Below are positions 1 through 7,000 of a stretch of 10,829 nucleotides of DNA, one piece after another. The notes below the pieces were generated by a model that worked only from the letters and a program-made list of their open reading frames with translations, had not been told where the DNA came from and did not search any database. The DNA comes from Ruminococcus sp. (GTDB taxonomy: Bacteria; Bacillota; Clostridia; Oscillospirales; Ruminococcaceae), in assembly GCA_014799765.1 (NCBI GenBank), contig JAAVHK010000103.1:1-10829 (forward strand), given 5' to 3'. Within the stretch, counting starts at the first letter, position 1, and each line of letters begins with the position of its first letter. Position numbers and translations under genes: made by a program.

Positions 1-705
1 AAAGCCGGAAATATAATGCTTTCTTTGGGATATAACTGCCATAGTGCCGGAAAATTCCATCATGACGAATATTTTAAAGCACCTGTTATGGATGTGGAAG
101 TTCACAGACAGCTTTTTTCCGATTTTGCAGTAAATAATTTCAGTCAGTATTATAAAAATGGTTTCACAAAAGCTGAAAAAATATCCGGTTATGACTATAT
201 ATACAAAATGACGGAAGAGGAATTTTATATTTACACTCTTGCACATTTTTACAAGCATTATTCAAATGACGGAAGTGGTATCCGTTCAGTTATTGATATT
301 TATATCCTTAATCACAGTATCTATCCGAAACTTGACAAGCAAAGTCTTAATAGTAAACTCGAAAAGCTGAAATTATTGAAATTCAGAAATGAAATTACTG
401 ATTTATCTGAAATGTGGTTCGGTAAAAACAAGGCAACTCCTGAATTATTGAAACTCTCTGATTATATTATTGGCAGCGGAACTTACGGAACAATTTCCAA
501 CCGCATAAACAATAATATAAAATCAAAAGGAAAATTAGGTTATTTTATTTACTCTGCTTTTCTGCCGTTGTCTGTCATGAAAGCAAAATACCCTGTTTTA
601 AAAAAAGCTCCTGTTCTGCTTCCGTTACTATGGTTATGGAGATGGATTTCAGCATTGATTACTCAAAGAGATATAATTATCCTTAAACTTAAAGCTATTT
701 TTTAA
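1..705 (+). CDS. Nucleotidyltransferase-family protein, 5' end outside window
   Basis: The frame is open from base 1, reading five residues (KAGNI) before the first ATG at 16, so that ATG is probably internal and the gene is truncated by the window edge. About 234 residues are visible. The sequence resembles the C-terminal two thirds of the uncharacterised nucleotidyltransferase family of Pfam NTP_transf_5 type. It has a conserved MDVEVHRQLF stretch (acidic and His residues, positions 25-34 from the ATG), a helical EEFYIYTLAHFYKH segment, a DG.GIRSVIDIYIL segment, and a hydrophobic, Trp-rich C terminus (about 195-215) typical of these proteins. The nucleotide-binding GS-type motif would lie upstream of the window. 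Substrate and pathway are unknown. It converges on the minus-strand operon to its right, and a terminator follows 5 bases after its stop. Family assignment is from memory of the pattern, moderately sure. Confidence 0.72.
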   Translation, partial: KAGNIMLSLGYNCHSAGKFHHDEYFKAPVMDVEVHRQLFSDFAVNNFSQYYKNGFTKAEKISGYDYIYKMTEEEFYIYTLAHFYKHYSNDGSGIRSVIDIYILNHSIYPKLDKQSLNSKLEKLKLLKFRNEITDLSEMWFGKNKATPELLKLSDYIIGSGTYGTISNRINNNIKSKGKLGYFIYSAFLPLSVMKAKYPVLKKAPVLLPLLWLWRWISALITQRDIIILKLKAIF

Positions 706-710
706 AAACA

Positions 711-736
711 AAAGCCTCGGAAACGGGGCTTTTTTT
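711..736 (+). terminator. Intrinsic terminator of the nucleotidyltransferase gene
   Basis: A 9-bp stem (AAAGCCTCG / CGGGGCTTT, one T-G wobble) closes a GAAA tetraloop at 720-723. The T run at 731-736 overlaps the end of the 3' arm. It begins 5 bases after the TAA at 705. Confidence 0.9.
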
Positions 737-750
737 GTATTCTGCGTGTT

Positions 751-792
751 AAAAAATTCCCGACAGAACAATATACCTGCTCCGTCGGGAAT
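751..792 (-). terminator. Intrinsic terminator of the M60/sortase operon
   Basis: The inverted repeat ATTCCCGAC (756-764) / GTCGGGAAT (784-792) forms a perfect 9-bp stem with a 19-base loop. Read on the minus strand it is followed by a T run (complement of the A run 751-755). It starts 8 bases beyond the stop of the ankyrin-like gene. A T run also follows on the plus strand (796-802), so it may back up the terminator of the convergent gene. Confidence 0.85.
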
Positions 793-800
793 ATGTTTTT

Positions 801-2423
801 TTATTCGTACTCTTTAAGAAGTTCAACTAAATCGTCACGGCAATATTTTTTATACTCATTTTTCAGATTAAAGTATTCAATGCCGTACTCTTCTTGGTGT
901 TTATCGGGTGGCGGTTTTAAATTCGCACCTCTTTCAATGAGAAGTTTTATGGTTGCCTTTGAAGCGTCGTAACCTCTTTCGAGAATGATGTCTTCCATTT
1001 CCGTACCGTTATCCAGTACCATTTCTATCATGTCAGATGACGCATAAGGTAGCATACGGGTAAGCAGTTCCGGACTTACCTTGTATCCGCTTTCTATTGC
1101 TTTTTTAAATGATTTTTTATAAACCTGCTCTGAAATGTCCATGATTATTTTATCTGTTACCGTCGCACCGTGTGAGATAATATATTCCGCCACATCGTCG
1201 CTGAGATGATTATATTTTACATTTTCAAAAGTATATCCTTCATCAAAAAGAAAATCCATAATCTTTTTTGTACTGTCATTGACTTCACTTAATCCGAAAC
1301 ACCATCCGAATACTTCTTCATCCGGATTTCCGTATTTTTCTTTTATGTAGTCGTAAATCATTCGGAAAAATTCATAGTCACCACTGTTTATAGCTAATGT
1401 TATTGAATAAAAACCAGTCAGATAACTTTCCGGCTTTATACCGTTTTCCATATAGTATTTACAAATATCTTGTCTTCCGTATGAAATAGCAGTTTCAAAA
1501 CCACTGGCGACTGTTTCATATTTAAAAGTCAGGTCATTAAATTTAGGGTCTATGTCAGTTTCAGGATTGAATTTTATATGGTCACCGTTTTCCTCAAGAA
1601 TATATTCCAACATCTCAACACTACATGATGCCGTAAGTCGTTCGTATTGTTTCTGTCTGTAATCTTCCATGTCAAAAATTTCTTTTAATTTCTTATACTC
1701 CTCAACTGTACCGAAAAGTGTAGCATTATCTAAAATCACATATTTTTTATGTTCACTTAATGTATCTTTATCCTTTTCGACACTTTTTACAGCTTCTGAA
1801 ATATTACCACATAAAGCGTATACATAAGTATCCGGATAATCAAATTTACCGCCCTCGTCGATGTATCTGTTGGCAAGCATTTTTACCGTCTGCGGACAGT
1901 CAAGGTCTAATGATTCGTCATCTTCAAACATTTCAGGGTATATTTCCGCACCATTTTCAAGCATAAGTTCGCACATATGATAAGCACGTTTATCATTATT
2001 ATACACATTTCTTGGTGCTAATGCTAATGCACTGAAATTCAGTCTGTCACGTCTGTTAATGTCTAAGCCTTCAGCATCTACAATATCAAAAATTGCCGGA
2101 TTGTCATTATAAGCATATTCGTAAAGCATATCTTTGTAATTAGGGTCTGCACCGGCATCAAGTAATAATTTTCTTACCTCAGAGTGCCTTGCATTATATA
2201 AACCACTGTTCAATGCACTCTGTGGGACTTTCTGATTTTCAAGAAATTCTTCTATCAGTTCAATATTACCATTGAAGCACCAATGCGAAAAAGTCTGTCC
2301 GAAATCTTCTTTACCTGTTACCATTCTTTTTACTTCTGCTCCTAAACCGGTACAACTGGCAGAAAATACTACATATAACGCCGTCACGAGTACAAGCAAA
2401 AACTTTTTTGAAATTATTTTCAT
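801..2423 (-). CDS. Ankyrin-repeat-like lipoprotein, last gene of the M60 operon
   Basis: A 540-residue protein. The N terminus is a lipoprotein-type signal: two lysines, a hydrophobic stretch (8-22), then SASC with Cys24 as the likely lipidated residue. The -3 Ser is slightly off the usual lipobox. The remainder reads as degenerate ankyrin-like helical repeats. The clearest units end in an alpha-turn such as LLLDAGADPN (87-95), LMLENGAEI (153-161), YYMENGIKP (323-331), YIISHGATV (414-422), MVLDNGTEM (468-476) and LLIERGANL (494-502). No catalytic motif is seen. Ankyrin repeats normally bind proteins, and the inferred place is the outer face of the membrane. The start is 2 bases after the sortase stop, with AAGGAGA (in the end of the sortase coding region) 11 bases upstream, so translation is probably coupled. 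A terminator follows. Its role beside the peptidase and sortase is unknown; a folding or docking helper is only a guess. Confidence 0.85.
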   Translation of the reverse strand: MKIISKKFLLVLVTALYVVFSASCTGLGAEVKRMVTGKEDFGQTFSHWCFNGNIELIEEFLENQKVPQSALNSGLYNARHSEVRKLLLDAGADPNYKDMLYEYAYNDNPAIFDIVDAEGLDINRRDRLNFSALALAPRNVYNNDKRAYHMCELMLENGAEIYPEMFEDDESLDLDCPQTVKMLANRYIDEGGKFDYPDTYVYALCGNISEAVKSVEKDKDTLSEHKKYVILDNATLFGTVEEYKKLKEIFDMEDYRQKQYERLTASCSVEMLEYILEENGDHIKFNPETDIDPKFNDLTFKYETVASGFETAISYGRQDICKYYMENGIKPESYLTGFYSITLAINSGDYEFFRMIYDYIKEKYGNPDEEVFGWCFGLSEVNDSTKKIMDFLFDEGYTFENVKYNHLSDDVAEYIISHGATVTDKIIMDISEQVYKKSFKKAIESGYKVSPELLTRMLPYASSDMIEMVLDNGTEMEDIILERGYDASKATIKLLIERGANLKPPPDKHQEEYGIEYFNLKNEYKKYCRDDLVELLKEYE

Positions 2424-2425
2424 TA

Positions 2426-2977
2426 TTATTCTGTCTCCTTTTTCTGACCTACTACTATCTGACGTTGTGTACCGTCATCTGTACAAGTAACGATTGTTAC
2501 ACGGTCATCACCGAAGTCATTTAAAATCCATGTCTCATTAGGTTCAACTATGAAATTTTCCGTCACAACGTATGTATAACACGTCTTTTCTACATTGTAA
2601 AGGTTTATTTCCATACCGATTTCAATATTTTTCAGGTTATTGAAATATTCCTTATATATCGTACTGCTATGTCCGGCTATACAGTAATTACCTGCTCCGA
2701 CTTCTCCGGTATCTATGAAATGTCCTGTAGCTTTTGCGAGTGTTTCGTTGTCCGTACCCTCAAGTACTGGAGCTTTTATTTTAAGGTCTGCAATTTCTAC
2801 TACAACATTTTCCCTTAAAAGTTTTTGTCTGTTAATTTCCCTGTAAATTTTCCTGATACCAAAAAAGCCGAGAATACACAGACCTGTCACCATTACAATG
2901 AGTCCTGCTATAAACAGAACCCATTGTTTTTTTGTTTTTTTATTCGTGGTATCAGTCATTATATTATTACTGTTCAT
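2426..2977 (-). CDS. Sortase (class D-like cysteine transpeptidase)
   Basis: A 183-residue membrane-anchored sortase. Residues 19-41 form one N-terminal membrane span after a Lys-rich cytoplasmic end; the enzyme domain follows outside. Catalytic residues are all visible: His103 in IAGHSS, Cys165 in VTIVTC, and Arg172 in TQRQIVVG. The short TC-x6-R spacing fits the class D type seen in Firmicutes, but class is assigned by eye. Sortases cleave an LPXTG-type signal between Thr and Gly and join the protein to the cell wall. The gene immediately upstream encodes an LPQTG protein, its obvious substrate. The two genes overlap by 11 bases (ATG inside the end of the LPQTG gene), with only a weak ribosome site, which suggests coupled translation. 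Met7 is an alternative start with no better ribosome site. Confidence 0.93.
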   Translation of the reverse strand: MNSNNIMTDTTNKKTKKQWVLFIAGLIVMVTGLCILGFFGIRKIYREINRQKLLRENVVVEIADLKIKAPVLEGTDNETLAKATGHFIDTGEVGAGNYCIAGHSSTIYKEYFNNLKNIEIGMEINLYNVEKTCYTYVVTENFIVEPNETWILNDFGDDRVTIVTCTDDGTQRQIVVGQKKETE

Positions 2978-4013
2978 GTTTCTTACGGCGTATACCGGAC
3001 ATCTTTACGGCACATAAACCGGAGACGGTCATAAGAAATGCCCCTGTAGCTACGAGAACATTTTTCATAGAATTTTTACCGGTCTGTGGGAGATTTACTT
3101 CATTTCCGGCAGAATCAGTACCTACACCGGTTTCGGGATTTATTACATAGACATCAAGTATATTATTGTCTTCGTCGGTAAGTGTGATTTCGTAACTGCC
3201 GTCTTTAGTACTGGTAATTTCAGCGGATTCCGGTCTGATACCGTTTGTATCGTTATAGTTTTTTATTGACCACTCACAAAGTTCGTCATCAGAAGCGATA
3301 TTCTTAGTTGTAGTGGTAGTGGTTTGTGTAGCTACAGGCTTTGCGGTAGTAGTTTTTGTTGTAGTAGTTGTGGTTGTAGTGGTAGTAGTAGTCATGGTAG
3401 TAATTGTTGTGGTGGTAGTTGTAGTGACAGTCGTTTCAGATGTCGTCGTAGAAGTGTCTGTGGTAGTCGTAGTAGTAGTCGGCTGTGCGGTGGTAGTGGA
3501 AGTAGTGGTAGTTGTTGTAGTGGTTTCAGACGGCGTTGTAGTCGTTGTAGTTGCAATATCCATATCAGCATCTACATCTGTTACGGCGTTATTATAAACG
3601 TACTTCAATGGCTCTCCGGCTTCCGTGATTGTGTAGGAAACTTCTTTACCGGCAGTATCTTTTACCGATACTTCACCTATATTAAGAAATTCGCTGTCAC
3701 TGAAAAGCGGTTGAGAATCTGACATATAGATATTAAGTATATCTGTTTCCGTATCGTAACGGAATCCGGCAACTTTTATATCTGTTTCAGGGTCAAATTC
3801 AAAGGAAACTTCCGCATCATCTTCGGTTTCGACTTTAAGATTTATCTGTATAGTATTAATTCTGTCGTCTTCGGCATGGTCAGACGAAAGTGTTATGAAA
3901 CCTGATTCATCAATATTGATTTTGTCGTATGTTTCGACAGCAAGCGTATTTACAGATTGTACAACGCTGAGTGATAACGCAACAAATGTACCTATTAAAA
4001 ACTTTTTTAACAT
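2967..4013 (-). CDS. LPQTG wall-anchored protein with Thr-rich stalk
   Basis: A 348-residue cell-wall protein. Order: signal peptide (1-26, cleavage probably near TLA-VE); a beta-rich domain (about 28-140); a threonine-rich stalk (155-236); a small acidic domain (238-300) carrying LCEWSIKNYN; the sorting signal LPQTG (308-312), a hydrophobic span (318-338), and the basic tail IRRKKHEQ. The stalk-plus-domain-plus-LPXTG layout resembles ruminococcal cohesin anchor proteins such as ScaE. The N-terminal domain has cohesin-like stretches (SFEFDPET, then LNIYMSDSQPLF, then LNIGEVSV), but it is short and I cannot confirm the fold. AAAGGGAG sits 6 bases before the ATG. The gene follows the M60 peptidase by 17 bases and overlaps the sortase, so it is probably that sortase's substrate and possibly the peptidase's anchor. 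It could instead be an adhesin unrelated to dockerins. Confidence 0.88.
   Translation of the reverse strand: MLKKFLIGTFVALSLSVVQSVNTLAVETYDKINIDESGFITLSSDHAEDDRINTIQINLKVETEDDAEVSFEFDPETDIKVAGFRYDTETDILNIYMSDSQPLFSDSEFLNIGEVSVKDTAGKEVSYTITEAGEPLKYVYNNAVTDVDADMDIATTTTTTPSETTTTTTTTSTTTAQPTTTTTTTDTSTTTSETTVTTTTTTTITTMTTTTTTTTTTTTKTTTAKPVATQTTTTTTKNIASDDELCEWSIKNYNDTNGIRPESAEITSTKDGSYEITLTDEDNNILDVYVINPETGVGTDSAGNEVNLPQTGKNSMKNVLVATGAFLMTVSGLCAVKMSGIRRKKHEQ
3078..3092 (-). other. LPQTG sortase recognition motif
   Basis: Codons for Leu-Pro-Gln-Thr-Gly (residues 308-312), followed by a hydrophobic span and RRKK tail. Cleavage is expected between Thr311 and Gly312 by the sortase encoded directly downstream. 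Confidence 0.93.
3306..3551 (-). repeat. Threonine-codon low-complexity tract (wall-spanning stalk)
   Basis: Residues 155-236 of the LPQTG protein are mostly Thr, broken by PSE, AQP, DTS, SETTV, ITTM and AKPVATQ. The DNA is an imperfect array of ACN codons (ACT, ACC and ACA mixed; appearing as GTR/GTT triplets on the plus strand). The unit is three bases, so gain or loss of units keeps the frame. Such Thr-rich linkers typically span the wall and may be O-glycosylated. The opposite strand holds spurious valine- and serine/cysteine-rich open frames. Confidence 0.9.
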
Positions 4014-4030
4014 AATTTACTCCCTTTCAT

Positions 4031-7000
4031 TTATTTTTCATTACCATTCAGTGTAATAACCGGCAGTTTATCCGGTACAGTTTCGGGTAGTGAATCACTG
4101 ACAAGTCGCTGACCCTCATTTGTAAGGGCGTTGTTTACTCTGTACAGTTCAACACGTACCGTTTCAGGAATTGTCATATTTTTCATATCGTCGGGTTCAA
4201 TCCAGTAAAGCCATGTACCGTCAGATACGTTTGTGATGTCGCTACCGTCCGGAACGTCCGCAAGGATAATCTGATGTGATAATGTATTTTCTTCAGCATC
4301 AAGACCGCCTACTATATTACCGTCAAGGTCATAAAGTACAACAACATTATAAGCCGGATTACCTTTATACGAACCAGTAAATACAAGTGAATCTTTCGGG
4401 ATAACTTCGTCTTTGTTTTCGCCGTATCTGTAGTCTGCACCTAATGTACCGATAACTGTTGTTGAATCGGTTTCAGTTCTGCGGAAGTCAACATTATCGC
4501 CGGTCACGCCGAGTACGTCAAGTTCTGCTATGGAAACTTTCTTCTTATCCTGACCGTTAATTACAAGTTTGACTGCCGTTGCGGAATAAGTGCTTATATA
4601 TTTATCATCACTGTTAGCGAAGTAAATAGTCTTGCTACCATTGAAAGTTCCGTCTGATACTGAAATCCATTCGCCGTTTTCCATTACGTATACTTCATAG
4701 TCGCCTATTGAATCGCCCTCACCGGCTGTATATTTTAATCCGGAAACCGTAAGTGTCTGATTGAAGTCAATGGTTATTTCAGCACTGTCGCCGGTTACCT
4801 GCGGTGTATAGACTGTATTCAGATTATTATCAAGTACCTGCCCAGCCGGATTTTCTTTAGTCTGTTCACAAGGCATTTCGTCAGTAGCATCATGTACAAC
4901 CGATTCAGCTTCAAGACCTGTTGTATTTATAGTCCAGTTCGTCTTGTCAAGACTGCCGTCGTGTTCAATCTTTACCATATCCGTAGTATATACTGCCGAG
5001 CGGTTAAGATACTGGTCAATGAGAGTTATTTTATAGAATACAGTACGATTGTTGAGAGTTGTTACAGTATCGGTAAATTCAGTACCTGTTGTGAATCCTA
5101 CCGGAACTTCTTCAACCTGTCCGCCGGAAGTAGTACAACGGATTATTTCATAGCCGAGTATATCGCTTGCCGGAATATCAGCGGAAGTAAATGCAAGGTC
5201 TATCATGTTAGCAGACTTTCCGATATTTACAGTAACGTCCTTTATTACGGAAACTGCACTTTCAGTACCTAAAACGCTACCTTTTCCGCTGAGGGCGTAA
5301 ACTCGTGAATCGTCATTAGCGTACTGTATAGCACGTGTTTCCTTATCAAACTGACTTGCATATTTTATAGTCTCCGAATCCGGAGTTTTTCCCCAGCGTA
5401 CAAAGAATTCAAGTATGTTCTTTTCCGCAGATGCACAAGCAAGTCTCATTAATTTCTGGTCTGAATCGCCGTCAAGTGTAAGCGGTATTCCGGCAGGAGC
5501 AGGTGCAATTTTCGGATTTCTTGAATAGGTATCCACCCTTGCATAGAAGATATTAGCTAATTGTTCTTCGTAGTCGGTGTATGTCTTGAAATTCAGTCCC
5601 TTATCGTATGCGATATGCAACTGCCAGTACATACCGAGTTGTGTTGCGATATTTGAACAGTTACCTTTCGTACCGGAAGTTACTTTATCATAGATATTCT
5701 GATACTGGAAACGCATACCGTCATTTTTATCCTGTGACTGTCCGAGTTGTGCGAAGTAGTTATTGGTTATTTCCGCAACGGCATAATCACCCTGATTTAT
5801 ACAGTGTCCTATTTCGTGTGAGATACCCCAGCCGTAATAGTTACCGCTTACGTACTTGCCGTCTTCAGTGGATTCTATCGGTACACCCTGCATCATAGCC
5901 GGTGCGGAATCCCATTCGATACCGATATGATTTCCGGAGGCGTACATAAATGCACCCGAAAACATACGTTGATAGCGGATATTCTGATGACCTTTAGGAA
6001 TCTGATTTATTTCGTCCGGAGCGTTGGCGTTGAGACCCTTATGCTGATAAAACAGGTACATCATTTCTTCGGTTGCTTCCATTGATTTGAGTATAGTCTT
6101 AGCACGTTCTTCCACTGTACCTTTACCTGCTCCGGCAAGAATCTGTTGTGCCGGTAGTGAGTACATCATTGTATCAAGCATAATGTCAGAGGCTTCAAGA
6201 ATACAGTTTGCTTTGTCGTAATCGTAATCAAGATTCTTGTTTCCTGAACCTTTATGGATTTTATTATGGAGTTCTTCTATTTCCGGTACGTATTTATCGA
6301 GTTTGTTTATATATTCGACTGTCCTTGTAAGACGTTCTTCTTCGTCGGTTACTTTGTAGAGGTCAAGGAACGGAACTTCTGAACCACCTGTTACACGTAC
6401 TGAATATTTTTCCTGTGCGGTATCTGAACCCTGATACTGAATGTATAAAGCACCACCAGTTTCAACCCCGACGCTTTCGCCTTTGGTCAGTTTGAATGTA
6501 TTCGCACCGACTTTAAGATTAGCACCGTCTAAAACGACGTTACCGGATTCGGAGTGATACTGTGTGACAATAAGGCGTAAATCTGTATTATCGCCGGTTT
6601 TCTTTTTATCGCTACCGACGTATATAGTTACTTCCTCACCAGTACCGATTGAAACGCCGAGTGGTTGCCATGCATTCAGACCACTGAAACCACGTCCGGA
6701 ATCTTTTGTAGTAATGCCGTTATGTATCTTTACAGCACTACTTAACGACTCAGCTTTAAGAATTTTTTCAGCCGTTTCGAGTTCACGGAGCAGGGCTTCT
6801 GTATCGGGATTTACTTCGCCGAATTCGTCCGGAGTGTTTACCTTGTCACGCAGATTATTAATTACTTTCTGTGTAACGGTATCTTTCAGAACTGTATGCA
6901 AATCATCAACATATAAGTCCATAATCTCACTCATAAGGGGGTCATAATGATAGAAGTACGTCTCCGCAACCGTAACAGGTGCTGAATAACGTCCTGTACC

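Noticed and set aside
16..18. ATG at 16 as the true start of the nucleotidyltransferase
   Set aside because: The frame is open to base 1, and the family has an N-terminal nucleotide-binding part that is missing here, so this is an internal Met.
3306..3551. CRISPR-like or tandem repeat array
   Set aside because: The periodicity is three bases, there are no spacers, and it is explained by Thr codons.
3313..3722. Valine-rich and Ser/Cys-rich open frames on the plus strand
   Set aside because: They are the complement of the Thr-codon tract: GTR triplets give Val in one frame and Ser/Cys/Gly in another. No ribosome site or independent homology.
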